From the NCBI RefSeq assembly GCF_016862315.1, contig NZ_BOMS01000018.1:61191-125190 (forward strand): 64,000 bases of DNA, given 5' to 3'. Positions 17,403 to 25,816 of the stretch are shown piece by piece. The DNA is from Actinoplanes palleronii (GTDB taxonomy: Bacteria; Actinomycetota; Actinomycetes; Mycobacteriales; Micromonosporaceae). The notes beneath the pieces are model-generated. The model ran no database searches and was not told the origin of the DNA. It saw nothing but the letters and a program-made list of their open reading frames with translations. Position numbers and translations under genes: made by a program. How positions within the stretch are numbered: position 1 is the stretch's first letter; each line of letters starts with the position of its first letter.

Positions 17403-17675
17403 ATGTCACCCAACGAACCGTCCGACGCGATGACGATACAGCTGGTGCCGGTTCGTCACGCCATCGCCGCCGAAGTCCGCGCCGAGATGGCCCGACAGAA
17501 CAAGTCGATGCGGGACCTCTCCCCGGTGCTCGGGATCGCCCACTCGGGGCTCGCGCTGCGGGTCAAGGGCGATGTCGCGTTCCGCGGTGAAGAGCTGGTC
17601 GTGCTGGCCGGCGCGCTTGGCGTCCCGGTCGAACAGTTCCTCACGGTCCCGCTGCCGATCCCGAGCGCGGCGTGA
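17403..17675 (+). CDS. Cro-like XRE-family DNA-binding protein
   Basis: This 90-residue protein has a helix-turn-helix in 'NKSMRDLSPVLGIAHSGLALRVKGDVAF'. Being small, rightward and divergent from the repressor, it is the expected Cro-like gene that opens the early lytic operon. ATG 17403 is used; an in-frame ATG at 17430 is possible. Its stop overlaps the GTG of the collagen-like micro-ORF (GTGA). Confidence 0.75.
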   Translation: MSPNEPSDAMTIQLVPVRHAIAAEVRAEMARQNKSMRDLSPVLGIAHSGLALRVKGDVAFRGEELVVLAGALGVPVEQFLTVPLPIPSAA

Positions 17676-17806
17676 GTAGCGACGGATCCGCCGGCACCGG
17701 TCCGACTGGCCCTGCTGGCCCTGGCCCGGGCGGCCCGGCCGGTCCCGGCCCGGCCGGTCCCGGCCCGGGCGGTCCCGCTGGCCCGAACGGCCCGCAGCAG
17801 TCCTGA
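17672..17806 (+). CDS. Collagen-like Gly-Pro-rich micropeptide (44 aa)
   Basis: A GTG overlapping the Cro-like stop opens a 44-codon frame. After MSSDGSAGT it is almost entirely Gly-Pro-X triplets (GPT GPA GPG PGG PAG...), ending in GPNGPQQS. Collagen-like repeats are known in some phage tail-fibre proteins, but here the repeat is a stand-alone peptide in the immunity/early region. The 4-base overlap supports real translation. Function is unknown. A hairpin terminator follows 9 bp after the stop. The main doubt is that the triplets may be a by-product of GC-rich repeats. Confidence 0.5.
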   Translation: MSSDGSAGTGPTGPAGPGPGGPAGPGPAGPGPGGPAGPNGPQQS

Positions 17807-17814
17807 AACAAGAA

Positions 17815-17844
17815 GCGCGCCACCCGTAGCCCCGGGCGGCGCGC
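17815..17844 (+). terminator. Hairpin after the Cro/collagen-like pair
   Basis: GCGCGCC-a-CCCG pairs with CGGG-c-GGCGCGC around a 6-nt loop, 9 bp past the micro-ORF stop. It may end or attenuate the first rightward transcript before the main early operon. Confidence 0.6.
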
Positions 17845-17886
17845 CAGCACCGGACAGATCACTCCCATTCACGAAAGGACCGTCCG

Positions 17887-18951
17887 ATGACGCAGCCCAC
17901 GGTACCCGAGCGCAAGGCGCTCCGGGCCGACGAAGTGACCCGCGGCGACTGGATCGCCCCGCGCGAGGCCGAGGACTACCCCGTCGAGACCCTGGCGACG
18001 GTCGACTTCGACACGGTGCAGCGCGGCCCCGAGGTCGAGCTGATCTACCGCCAGGCGGACGGGCGGCTCGGCCACTGGACCCTCACCCCCGGCGCGACGG
18101 TGCTGCTGGCCACCGACGACGAGGTCAGCGACTGGCGTCGCAACGGCCGCCGGTCCGAGTTCGTGGACCAGCTGCGGGCCTGCGCCGACATGCTCAGCGG
18201 GACGGTGCTGCCGATGCCCGCCAACGAGTACGACAAGGCCGAGATCCGGATCGCCGCCAAGAACGTGGCGGAGGTCGCGGAGATCGCTCGGACGCTGGGT
18301 GTCGAGGTCGAGATCGATAGCGCGAACCGCCACTCGGCGTTCTTCCGCCCGCTCGGCAAGGCCTCCGCGGTGGCTATCGAGTGGTTCGACTACGACCGGA
18401 CGCCGAAGGCCAAGCCCGTCGACCCGACCGGCCTGGCCTACTCCCGCGAGGCCGACGAGGTGGACGCGGTACGCCCGATCAGCCCGGGCCGTGGCGGCGC
18501 GCCCCAGGTCGGTGCGATGACGGACGGCGGCCTGGTCGACGAGACCCCGGTCGAGCCGGTCACCCGCTACTTCTCCTTCGGCGGCGGCCACACCGACCCG
18601 CTGACCGGCGAGAGCCTGATCGACAAGTACGTCACGATCATCGCCGAGGATGGCGAGGCCTGCCGCCTGGCGATGCTCGCGAAGTACGGCAAGCGCTGGT
18701 CGTTCGAGTACATCCCCGGCACGCCGCAGGCCGACGAGTGGATCCCGCGCTGGGTCGAGCACGCCCGGTTCGACCTGACCGCCAACCCGCGCCCGGCCGG
18801 CTGGTTCGCCGCGGCGGTCACCGCGCCGGTCGACGACCCGACCGCCGTCGACTGCGTCCACCCGTGGCACTCCACGGTCGTCGGCGACGAGCCGGTCGAG
18901 CCGACGTGCCCGGCCTGCGGCGACCACGCGCACGCGGTCAGCGAGTCCTGA
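17887..18951 (+). CDS. Phage protein of unknown function with a C-terminal zinc-ribbon pattern
   Basis: This 354-residue protein follows AAAGGA. The N-terminal 70 residues look like a small beta barrel ('DFDTVQRGPEVELIYRQADGRLGHWTLTPG'). The middle has a helix-strand unit ('KNVAEVAEIARTLGVEVEID'), and the end has CVHPWHS...CPACGDHAH, a probable metal site. No family was recognised. It is the first gene of the long early operon and overlaps the next gene at TGATG. Confidence 0.75.
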   Translation: MTQPTVPERKALRADEVTRGDWIAPREAEDYPVETLATVDFDTVQRGPEVELIYRQADGRLGHWTLTPGATVLLATDDEVSDWRRNGRRSEFVDQLRACADMLSGTVLPMPANEYDKAEIRIAAKNVAEVAEIARTLGVEVEIDSANRHSAFFRPLGKASAVAIEWFDYDRTPKAKPVDPTGLAYSREADEVDAVRPISPGRGGAPQVGAMTDGGLVDETPVEPVTRYFSFGGGHTDPLTGESLIDKYVTIIAEDGEACRLAMLAKYGKRWSFEYIPGTPQADEWIPRWVEHARFDLTANPRPAGWFAAAVTAPVDDPTAVDCVHPWHSTVVGDEPVEPTCPACGDHAHAVSES

Positions 18952-19286
18952 TGCGCGCCACCGAGTTCCACTTCGTCTGGAGCAAGGGCGACAGCTTCGC
19001 CCCGACAATCACCTACGGCCCGGTGTCCCGCGAGGCGGCGCTGGAGGTGTTCGACGCCGCGAAGGAATTGCAGGTGGCCGCGTCGCTGAACCCCCGCGAG
19101 GGGCGGCTGCGGGTGATGTCCGACGCCGACTTCCGCGAGCTGCAGGCCCGGCACCCGGTCGCTGAGGCCGGTCCGGAGCTGGTCGAGGTCGACACCTGGG
19201 TAACCGGCTGCAACCGGTGGGTCCTCGGCGGGTGCGCTCTCCCGGCCGGCCACGACGGTGCCTGCGTGCCGGTGGGGCGGTCCTGA
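18951..19286 (+). CDS. Small early phage protein, unknown function
   Basis: This is a 111-residue protein whose ATG overlaps the previous stop. The N-terminus is strand-rich ('FHFVWSKGDSFAPTITYGPVSREAALEVFDAA'), and a Cys pair 'GCNRWVLGGC' and a His lie near the end. It resembles nothing I recognise. Tight coupling on both sides places it in the early operon. Confidence 0.65.
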   Translation: MRATEFHFVWSKGDSFAPTITYGPVSREAALEVFDAAKELQVAASLNPREGRLRVMSDADFRELQARHPVAEAGPELVEVDTWVTGCNRWVLGGCALPAGHDGACVPVGRS

Positions 19287-19546
19287 TGACCCGCCGTCGC
19301 CTGCCGCTCTGCGCGAACCCGGACCTGATGACCAAGCTCGCCGCCGCCCACGGCCGCTCCGAGCGGTACCCGGAGTTGTGCGAGGACGGCGCGACCCGGC
19401 GGGTCGAGATCACCGTCTCGGACCTGGGGCCCAGCACCTGGACCGCGCTGCGTGCCGACGTGTGCCTGTGGCACTCGCTGGTCGTGGTCGGGCAGTTCAA
19501 CGGCCGGCTGATCCGGGTTCTCGACACCGCTCTCGTCTCCACCTGA
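19286..19546 (+). CDS. Small early phage protein, unknown function
   Basis: This 86-residue protein starts at an ATG overlapping the previous stop (TGATG). It has a basic N-terminus and a strand-rich middle ('RRVEITVSDLGPSTWTALRADVCLWHSLVVVGQFNGRLIRVL'). No family was recognised. It is the last gene before a strong hairpin at 19616-19656. Confidence 0.65.
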   Translation: MTRRRLPLCANPDLMTKLAAAHGRSERYPELCEDGATRRVEITVSDLGPSTWTALRADVCLWHSLVVVGQFNGRLIRVLDTALVST

Positions 19547-19615
19547 TCCACGGCGCGGCACCGGATGGGTCCCGGTCGCCGCGTCACTGCCGGGCCGCTG
19601 GGTGGCCGGTCCGGC

Positions 19616-19656
19616 GCCCGGCCCGGGGCGGCTCCCCTGCAAGCCCCGGGCCGGGC
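19616..19656 (+). terminator. Strong 13-bp GC hairpin in the early operon
   Basis: GCCCGGCCCGGGG and CCCCGGGCCGGGC are perfect complements around a 15-nt loop. It lies 70 bp after one gene and 52 bp before the next, so it probably splits the early region into two transcription units or acts as a processing site. Three close copies of CTTCGCA follow at 19673-19698. Confidence 0.7.
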
Positions 19657-19708
19657 CCCACCTCCACCTGCTTCGCACCTTGGCTTCGCACTTCGCAGGA
19701 GACGCAGC

Positions 19709-19996
19709 ATGACGCTCAGCCTGTTCGACACCGGCCAGATCGCCGGACCCTCCGACTCCTCCAACCGCACCAGCTTCGCTTTCGTCGGCCCGTCCGGCGA
19801 GGTCCCCCTGATCGACTACCTGGCCGCTCCCCGGACCCGGCCGGACCAGACCGCGCGGATCTTCCTCGCGGCCCGGCCGGTCGAGCCCGACCCGCTGCCC
19901 GAGCCGACGCGCCCGTGGTTCTACCGGGGCCAGCGCCGGTGGACGCGGTCGGCCGGCCTGCTGGTCGCTGCGACGTGGCCGGGCGGTCTGCGATGA
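19709..19996 (+). CDS. Small early phage protein, unknown function
   Basis: This 95-residue protein has a clear AGGAGA site 6 bases before its ATG. The sequence is Pro/Arg-rich in the second half with an aromatic 'RPWFYRGQRRWTRS'. No domain was recognised. It reopens translation after the hairpin, and its stop overlaps the next ATG (ATGA). Confidence 0.65.
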   Translation: MTLSLFDTGQIAGPSDSSNRTSFAFVGPSGEVPLIDYLAAPRTRPDQTARIFLAARPVEPDPLPEPTRPWFYRGQRRWTRSAGLLVAATWPGGLR

Positions 19997-20187
19997 CCGA
20001 GCCGACCCCGAACCGCGACAAGCTCCTCACGCCCGGCGAGGTCGGCCGGATCTTCCGGGTGGACCCGAAGACCGTCACCCGGTGGGCGCAGCAGGGCCGG
20101 ATCGGCTACGTCCGCACGCCGGGTGGCCACGCCCGGTTCCGCCAGTCCGACATCGACGCGCTGCTCGCCGAGGGCGGTGCGTCGTGA
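19993..20187 (+). CDS. MerR/BldC-type helix-turn-helix protein
   Basis: This 64-residue protein is nearly all one winged HTH: 'LLTPGEVGRIFRVDPKTVTRWAQQGRI' followed by 'TPGGHARFRQSDIDALL'. That is the BldC/excisionase-like MerR-HTH pattern. Such single-domain proteins act as regulators or as recombination directionality factors. Its place inside the early operon, far from the integrase, favours regulation. Both ends overlap neighbours by 4 bp. Confidence 0.8.
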   Translation: MTEPTPNRDKLLTPGEVGRIFRVDPKTVTRWAQQGRIGYVRTPGGHARFRQSDIDALLAEGGAS

Positions 20188-20699
20188 CCAAGCTGATCCC
20201 GAACGCCACGTTGGCGTACCGCGTGCTCGACCAGATCGACGCGCACCCGGAGACCTGGAACCAGAGCACCTGGGACTGCGGCACCGCGGCGTGCTTCGCG
20301 GGCTGGGCGGTCCGCCTGTCCGGTGGCATCTCCGACGATTCCGAGGTCGTTGCCGGGCCTGACGAGCTGACCGGCATGACCGTCGAGAACGCCGCCTACA
20401 AGGTCCTCGGCATCACGGTCGCCCAGGCCGACCCGGTCGATGGTTGGCTGTTCGACGCGGAGAACGACCGCCAGGATCTCGGCCGCCTGGTCGCCGAGAT
20501 CTTCGGACCGCGCCCGCGACGGCACGGGGAGTCCGGCTGGGAGCGCGGCACCGACGCCTGCACGGACGCGTGCCAGGCCGGATGCCCGGGCGAGCACTGG
20601 TCGCCCATTCCCGCCTGTCAGCCGCAGTGCTTCGCGGGTTTCCACCTGCCTGGCTGCGTCTACGACGACGTCCCGCCGAACGCCGGGAGCGCGTCGTGA
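20184..20699 (+). CDS. Early phage protein with a cysteine-rich C-terminus
   Basis: This 171-residue protein starts at GTG in a GTGA overlap. 'TWNQSTWDCGTAACFAGWAVRLSGG' and the following helical part are typical of a small phage/actinobacterial protein family of unknown role. The C-terminus has many Cys residues ('CTDACQAGCPGEHW', 'CQPQCFAGFHLPGC') that could bind metal. No enzymatic motif is seen. Confidence 0.7.
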   Translation: MTKLIPNATLAYRVLDQIDAHPETWNQSTWDCGTAACFAGWAVRLSGGISDDSEVVAGPDELTGMTVENAAYKVLGITVAQADPVDGWLFDAENDRQDLGRLVAEIFGPRPRRHGESGWERGTDACTDACQAGCPGEHWSPIPACQPQCFAGFHLPGCVYDDVPPNAGSAS

Positions 20700-21121
20700 A
20701 GCGCCCGCCGATCTACTACCTCGACTTCCTGCACACACCGATGCCGCGCCGGGTCCGCTTCGGCCACTGGACGTGGGTGATCCGCGACGGCATGACCGGG
20801 CCGGTCATCGCGGCCGGCACCGCGCTCACCGAGCGGGCCGCGCTACGCCAGCGGATCCACGCCGAGGTCCGCTGCGTGTGCGTCGCCGGGTGCTGCCGCG
20901 ACGACCGGCCCGTCCAGCACCCGCTGACCGCGGCCGAGGCCAACGCGATCACCCGGCAGCTCGACCTGGAGGGCGTGCCGGTGACGGTCCGCGTCGACGG
21001 CCCGGACCGCCAGGTGGTGCTGTGGCCGGCGCTCGCGTTGACGACTGAGCAGGAGGTGCGGACGCTGCGCCTGGTCTGCGCCGACACGGACGCGCCGGTG
21101 CGCTGGGCAGGTGTCGCATGA
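20696..21121 (+). CDS. Early phage protein, unknown function
   Basis: This is a 141-residue protein with GTGA overlap upstream and ATGA overlap downstream. A central 'CVCVAGCCRDDRP' cysteine cluster and a later strand-rich 'VPVTVRVDGPDRQVVLWPAL' are visible. No family was recognised. Confidence 0.65.
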   Translation: MKRPPIYYLDFLHTPMPRRVRFGHWTWVIRDGMTGPVIAAGTALTERAALRQRIHAEVRCVCVAGCCRDDRPVQHPLTAAEANAITRQLDLEGVPVTVRVDGPDRQVVLWPALALTTEQEVRTLRLVCADTDAPVRWAGVA

Positions 21122-21528
21122 ACCTGCGGCACGTCACCACCAAGTACGTCTACGACGTCAACCGGCAGCTCGTCCTGCGCGACAAGAAGCGCAACAAGTT
21201 CCGGCCCGAGGTCGTGACCGTCGCCCACCGTTCCGACCTGGGCTGGTGGCAGGTCCGGGTGTTCGGGCACAAGGTCGGCCCGGCCGGCTGGGGCACCGAG
21301 GCGGTCTGGTCGATCAAGGACGGCCAGATCGAGGCGACCAACGACAGCCGGCCGCCGCAGTGGCTGCGGGACATCGTGGCCGGGGCCATCGCGCAGCACG
21401 GCGGCGAGTCGGAAGTGCAGGCGCCCAGCGCCCAGGCCACCGGCGACCTGTGCCGCTGCGCGTGGCTCGGCACCGACACCCCGGAGCACGTGCGGTCCGG
21501 CCTCTGCCTGCCGGTGGTGACCCGGTGA
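21118..21528 (+). CDS. Early phage protein, unknown function
   Basis: This 136-residue protein is coupled to both neighbours by 4-bp overlaps. The basic, aromatic N-terminus ('KYVYDVNRQLVLRDKKRNKFRPE') and strand-rich middle could form a small beta domain. A 'DLCRCAWLGTDTPEHV' Cys/His stretch ends it. No function can be assigned. Its position just before the YqaJ gene suggests a replication or recombination accessory. Confidence 0.65.
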   Translation: MNLRHVTTKYVYDVNRQLVLRDKKRNKFRPEVVTVAHRSDLGWWQVRVFGHKVGPAGWGTEAVWSIKDGQIEATNDSRPPQWLRDIVAGAIAQHGGESEVQAPSAQATGDLCRCAWLGTDTPEHVRSGLCLPVVTR

Positions 21529-22529
21529 CCGCGCCGACCGCCCGCCGGGTCACGCCGACCGCCGTCCGCGTCCTGGCCGCCGACGCCGACCGCGACACCT
21601 GGCTGGCCGCCCGGCGCGCCGGGATCGGGTCCTCCGACGTCGCCGCGATCCTCGGGGTCGCCGACCGCAACACTGCGGTGCACGTCTACCGCGACAAGCG
21701 CGGCGAGCTCGTCGACGATGCCGGCGAAGCCGCACTGTGGGGCAACCTCCTCGAGGAACCCGTGGCCCGGGAATGGGCCCGGCGCCAGCGGTCCGTGGTG
21801 CAGCGCGTCGGCCTGATCGCGCACGTCGACGAGCCGTGGCGGATGGCGACCCTGGACCGGCAGGTCCTGGAATGCCCGATGGACCGCAGCGTGAAGACCC
21901 GGTGCGCCCTTGAGGTGAAGTGCCGGTCGGCGTTCAAGGCGCACCGGTGGCGCTCCGACATCCCGGACGACGTGCTCGCCCAGGTGACATGGCAGCTCGC
22001 GGTCACCGGCTACGACCACATCCACGTCGCGGTGCTGCTCGGCGGCAACGAGATGAAGATGGCCGTCGTCGAGCGCGACGAGGCCCTGGAGGCGTACGTC
22101 GTCGGCGCGGCCCGCCGGTTCCGCGACGAGCACCTGCTGGCCGAGGTCGAGCCGGACTGGGACCTGAGCAAGGCCCAGGCGCTGATCGACATGGACTCGC
22201 TCATGCACGTCGACCGGGTCGGCGAGCTGGACCTGACCGAGATCGGCGAGGTCATCGAGTACGCCGAGCGGTCCGCGGCGAAGAGCGCGGCCGACAAGGC
22301 GCTCAAGGAGTCCTCGGCCACCCTGCGGCGGCTCGCGGCCGGCGCCCGGACGGTCAAGTTCGCCGACGAGCTGGCCTACGAGTACGGCGACGTCACCAAG
22401 CGGACCTGCGACTTCGACGTGCTCAAGGCCCGTTGGCCGGAGGCGTACGAGGCCGTCGTGACCGAGAAGACGCACCAGCAGATCCGGATCGCTTCGGCGT
22501 TCCGGCAGACCCCTGGAGGTACCAAGTGA
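21525..22529 (+). CDS. YqaJ-family viral recombinase (exonuclease)
   Basis: This 334-residue protein carries the YqaJ/lambda-exonuclease signatures. 'GIGSSDVAAILGV' is at the N-terminus, with 'GNLLEEPVAREWARR', then 'LEVKCRSAFKAHRW' (the catalytic E-x-K) and 'LAQVTWQLAVTGYDHIHVAVLLGG'. Such enzymes resect dsDNA 5'-3' to give the 3' overhang used by a single-strand annealing protein. The ERF gene immediately downstream supplies that partner. GTG start in a GTGA overlap. Confidence 0.88.
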   Translation: MTAPTARRVTPTAVRVLAADADRDTWLAARRAGIGSSDVAAILGVADRNTAVHVYRDKRGELVDDAGEAALWGNLLEEPVAREWARRQRSVVQRVGLIAHVDEPWRMATLDRQVLECPMDRSVKTRCALEVKCRSAFKAHRWRSDIPDDVLAQVTWQLAVTGYDHIHVAVLLGGNEMKMAVVERDEALEAYVVGAARRFRDEHLLAEVEPDWDLSKAQALIDMDSLMHVDRVGELDLTEIGEVIEYAERSAAKSAADKALKESSATLRRLAAGARTVKFADELAYEYGDVTKRTCDFDVLKARWPEAYEAVVTEKTHQQIRIASAFRQTPGGTK

Positions 22530-23293
22530 ACCTGCGCGAGCGGGCCACCGCCGTGGCGGCCGGCGAGACCGGCCCGAGCGCCGGGCCGGAGCGACAGGGC
22601 ATCACGTCCGAGCCGCTGGAGGACATCACCTACACCGGCGCGATCACGGACGCCGAGAAGGTGCCGGTGCACGTCGCCTTCGCCCGGGTGATGGCCGACG
22701 TCCAGTCGATCGGCAAGGGCGACCAGCGCAACGACACTGGCGGCCGGTACGCGTTCCGCGGAGTCGACCGGGTCGTCAACGCTGTCGGCCCGGCCCTGCG
22801 CCGCCACGGCGTGCTGATGCTCCCGACCCGAATCCTGGAGCTGGAGCACCGGGAGTCCCGGACCACGAACAACAAGGTGATGCAGGACGTCACGGTCAAG
22901 GTGCAGTGGACGGTCATCGGCCCGGCTGGCGACATGCTGCCGCCGCTGGAGTCCGCCGGGCAGGCCACCGACACCAGCGACAAGGGCACGGCCAAGGCGA
23001 TCAGCGTCGCCCAGCGCGTGCTGCTGCTGACCTCGCTGCAGATCCCGACGCAGGATCCGGACGTCGACCGGGGCCACGAGCGCGGCGAGCGGCCCGGGCC
23101 GACCCCGGCCGAGTACCGGGACGAGATCGTCAACCCTCGGACGTCGATCGGCAGGCTGCGGCAGATCTCCAGCGAGCTTCGCGAGCACCGGGTGGCCGGC
23201 GCGCTGGTCGTCAACGAGGTCGGCGACGAGGAGGCCCTGAGCGACCTGTACATCCGGGTCGTGGCCGAGCGCCGGTCGGAGGCCGGCCAGTGA
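22526..23293 (+). CDS. ERF-family single-strand annealing protein
   Basis: This 255-residue protein starts at GTG with GGAGG seven bases before it. The core 'VAFARVMADVQSIGKGDQRND', 'YAFRGVDRVVNAVGPALRRHGV' and 'GQATDTSDKGTAKAISVAQRVLLLTSLQIPT' matches the ERF recombinase family, which anneals complementary single strands in phage recombination and circularisation. It forms a two-gene recombination cassette with YqaJ. Confidence 0.88.
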   Translation: MNLRERATAVAAGETGPSAGPERQGITSEPLEDITYTGAITDAEKVPVHVAFARVMADVQSIGKGDQRNDTGGRYAFRGVDRVVNAVGPALRRHGVLMLPTRILELEHRESRTTNNKVMQDVTVKVQWTVIGPAGDMLPPLESAGQATDTSDKGTAKAISVAQRVLLLTSLQIPTQDPDVDRGHERGERPGPTPAEYRDEIVNPRTSIGRLRQISSELREHRVAGALVVNEVGDEEALSDLYIRVVAERRSEAGQ

Positions 23294-23562
23294 GCGCCGT
23301 GGCCACCACCCACCAGCGGTTCGCCGAGCGGCTCCGGCTGCTGCGCCGGGCCAAGGCCCTGACCGGCCGGGCGCTCGCCGAGCGGGCAGGCCTGCCGGAG
23401 CACGCCGTCTACCGGATCGAGGCCTCCGCCAAGGGCACGTCGCCACGGGTGCCGACGCTCGGCGAGGCCGTCGCCCTGGCCGACGCGCTCGGTGTCGACC
23501 TGGCGCACCTGGTCGCAGCCGACGTGATGTCCGTGACCGTGCCGCTGGGCGGTGCCCGGTGA
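23290..23562 (+). CDS. XRE-family HTH protein
   Basis: This 90-residue protein has a standard HTH_3 domain ('RLRLLRRAKALTGRALAERAGLPEHAVYRIEASAKGTSPRVPTL' spans two helices and the recognition helix). It is the third XRE protein of the prophage and probably a regulator of early genes. GTGA overlaps on both sides. Confidence 0.8.
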   Translation: MSAVATTHQRFAERLRLLRRAKALTGRALAERAGLPEHAVYRIEASAKGTSPRVPTLGEAVALADALGVDLAHLVAADVMSVTVPLGGAR

Positions 23563-24167
23563 TCCGCCCGCTGCGCCTCGTCGCCCTCGACCTGTCGATG
23601 CGGGCCACCGCCATCGCCTCCACCCACAGCCCCAAGGGCGCCGAGCGCCTCGCTGTCTACACGGTGGCGAACACCGAGGGCCGGCCGCTCCACGTCCAGA
23701 TCGACGAGATCGAGGCGCACGTCCGGCAGTCCTGCGGCTTCGGTACCGGCGGCGTGCTCCTGGGCGGCGACCGCCCGGACCTGGTCATCATCGAGGGGAC
23801 GTTCTCCCGGATCGGCGGCTCGGACTACCCGCTGCACGCCCTGCACGGCGTGATCAAGCAATGGCTCTACCGGCGCCAGATCCCGTACGCGGAGGTCGCT
23901 CCGTCCACGGTGAAGGTCTGGGCGACCGGATCCGGCGCGACCAGCGGCGAGAACAAGGTCACGAAGGACAAGGTGATCAAAGGCGTTCTCGCGACGTACG
24001 GCCACCTGCTGAACATCAACCCGCGCGACGACAACCAGGCCGACGCGGTCTCGCTGCTGACCCTCGGCGCCGCGGCGTACGGCCAGCCGCTCGCCGACGC
24101 CCCGCAGAACCGGCAGCGCGCGATCAGGTCCGTCACCTGGCCGGACCTGGCGCAGGTGGTGGCGTGA
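23559..24167 (+). CDS. RuvC-like Holliday junction resolvase
   Basis: This 202-residue protein has an RNase-H-like layout with the acidic residues of RuvC. Asp11 lies in 'VALDLSMRATAIA', Glu79 in 'LVIIEGTFS', and an acidic pair with Asp162 in 'DDNQADAVSLL'. RuvC-type phage resolvases cut branched DNA before packaging. It sits after the YqaJ/ERF cassette, as expected. Confidence 0.8.
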   Translation: MIRPLRLVALDLSMRATAIASTHSPKGAERLAVYTVANTEGRPLHVQIDEIEAHVRQSCGFGTGGVLLGGDRPDLVIIEGTFSRIGGSDYPLHALHGVIKQWLYRRQIPYAEVAPSTVKVWATGSGATSGENKVTKDKVIKGVLATYGHLLNINPRDDNQADAVSLLTLGAAAYGQPLADAPQNRQRAIRSVTWPDLAQVVA

Positions 24168-24439
24168 TGTTCGAGGCGGGACAACGCGCGGAGCAGGTCC
24201 GGCTGATCATGCAGACGCCGCCGCACGAGCCGTCGGCGGATGCCCGGCGCGCCGAGATCCTCCAGTCGCGGATCGCCGCGGCGGGCCGGCTGATCCACAC
24301 GGCGCTGCAGGAACAGCTGCGACTGGAGAGCGGCGACCGGGACCTGCAGCTGCTCGACCTGGTGTGGGACCTGCAGTCGGCGCTGTGCATCCGGCCGCCG
24401 GCCGCTCCGGAGCCGCCCGTCGTGCCGGGGCGGTCGTGA
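24167..24439 (+). CDS. Small helical early protein
   Basis: This 90-residue protein has its ATG overlapping the resolvase stop. It is mostly alpha-helical ('RRAEILQSRIAAAGRLIHTALQEQLRLESGDRDLQLLDLVWDLQSAL') with a Pro-rich end. No family was recognised. Confidence 0.65.
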   Translation: MFEAGQRAEQVRLIMQTPPHEPSADARRAEILQSRIAAAGRLIHTALQEQLRLESGDRDLQLLDLVWDLQSALCIRPPAAPEPPVVPGRS

Positions 24440-24513
24440 TGGACAACCCGTGGATGGTCGCCCTGGCGGTCGTCGTCGCGGTGCTGCTGGCCGTGGGGAT
24501 GGCGAAGAAGTGA
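24439..24513 (+). CDS. 24-residue single-helix membrane peptide
   Basis: The frame runs from ATG 24439, overlapping the previous stop by one base, to TGA 24511-24513. MDNPWMVALAVVVAVLLAVG is a single hydrophobic helix followed by MAKK. Both ends are coupled to neighbours (TGATG before, GTGA after), so translation is likely despite its size. It may be a membrane anchor or toxin-like peptide; no function is known. Confidence 0.55.
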   Translation: MDNPWMVALAVVVAVLLAVGMAKK

Positions 24514-25304
24514 GCGCCCCGGTGAGCCCGATGTGCGACTGCGACCACCCGATGTCGCAGCACAAGTTGGGCCGGGGCGGGTGCCGGGCGCTGGACTGCG
24601 ACTGCGCCCGGTTCGAGGCGGCTCGCAGCCGGGCGGAGTTCCTGGAGGCGGCGGCCGACGCGTTCCTGGGCCAGGTGTTCAGCGAGCCGCCTCCGGTCGT
24701 CTCGCCCGCCGACCGCCTCAGGGCCGAGCTGGCCGAGGTCAAGCGGGACCTCGCCGCGCTGGACGCCGATTACGGCGAGGTCCTCGGCGAGGGCAAGGCC
24801 CTGGTCGTCGAGCGCGACGAGCTGCGCGAGCGGTTCGCCGAGGTGGAGCGGGAGCGCGACGCCTGGATGAAGTCGTCGGCCGAGACGGCGCGCAAGCTCA
24901 CCGCCGAGCGGGACGGCGCGGCCGATCAGTGGGCGCGGGCTCGTGACGAGGTCGAGCGGCTGACCCGGCTGCTGACCGAGGCCCGGGAGACCATCGCCCG
25001 CCTCGACAAGCACGAAGAGATCCGCGCCCGGGTGATCCGGGAGCGCAACGCCGAACGGACCGCGCTACAGGCCGAGGTCGAACGGCTCGGCGTCCTGCTC
25101 GACCAGGCGGAGCAGTACGCCCGGGATCTGCAGGACGACGGGATCACCGCGACCGAAGCGCCGGTTGAGCGGCTCTACGCCGAGATCACGCAGCACCTAT
25201 GCCTGACCTGCGGAAGCAGGTACCGGGAGAACCACCAGCACTGGTGCGGCGCACTGACACCGGTGCGCGTCCGAATCACCTTCATCGAGGAGTCCCACTC
25301 ATGA
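24510..25304 (+). CDS. Coiled-coil protein with terminal metal-binding clusters
   Basis: This 264-residue protein starts with 'CDCDHPMSQHKLGRGGCRALDCDCARF', a probable zinc site. About 150 residues of charged heptad-like coiled coil follow (residues 70-215), and it ends in 'CLTCGSRYRENHQHWCG'. The two metal sites around a coiled coil suggest a structural or DNA-associated role; none is established. GTGA and ATGA overlaps flank it. Confidence 0.75.
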   Translation: MSAPVSPMCDCDHPMSQHKLGRGGCRALDCDCARFEAARSRAEFLEAAADAFLGQVFSEPPPVVSPADRLRAELAEVKRDLAALDADYGEVLGEGKALVVERDELRERFAEVERERDAWMKSSAETARKLTAERDGAADQWARARDEVERLTRLLTEARETIARLDKHEEIRARVIRERNAERTALQAEVERLGVLLDQAEQYARDLQDDGITATEAPVERLYAEITQHLCLTCGSRYRENHQHWCGALTPVRVRITFIEESHS

Positions 25305-25816
25305 CCATGACGGTCAACATCAGCGGCACGTTCAGCGAAAAACACCGGCCGGACAACGGTCTGGAACGGGTCGCCGAGTTCATGGACGAGCACCGCATCA
25401 CGCAGGTTCCGGTGGTCGCCATCGTCGAGTGGCACGCGAACGGCGAGAACCAGAAGGGCAAGAAGATGGCCGTCGCGATCAAGGCGATCGAGCCGGGCTT
25501 CGAGTCCGACGGTTCGGACCCGCACGGTGCGGGCCAGCAGATCCGGGCGCTGCTGGACGAGCTGCGCAAGCGAGCCGGCCTGGCGTCGGTCGAGGAGACG
25601 TTGTTCTCGGCAGCGAAGGGCACGTTCGACTTCGACGAGGACGGCGGGGTGACGGCCCGGCCCGAGATCGAGGGCCAGGAGGCGCTGCCGATCCGGCTCG
25701 GCCCGGACGGTGAGTGCGAGGTGCCGGAGGCCTCGGCCGAGGAGATCCTGGCCGAGCGCGAGGAAGCCAAGGCGGGCGGCGTCCCGGCGGCATCGTTCTC
25801 CGGCGGTGCCGAGTGA
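25301..25816 (+). CDS. Early phage protein, unknown function
   Basis: This 171-residue protein has a GAGGAG site before ATG. The middle 'RITQVPVVAIVEWHANGENQKGKKMAVAIKAIEP' is strand-rich, and the C-terminus is acidic and disordered. Proteins of this type occur in actinophage replication regions. No function was recognised. Confidence 0.7.
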   Translation: MTMTVNISGTFSEKHRPDNGLERVAEFMDEHRITQVPVVAIVEWHANGENQKGKKMAVAIKAIEPGFESDGSDPHGAGQQIRALLDELRKRAGLASVEETLFSAAKGTFDFDEDGGVTARPEIEGQEALPIRLGPDGECEVPEASAEEILAEREEAKAGGVPAASFSGGAE

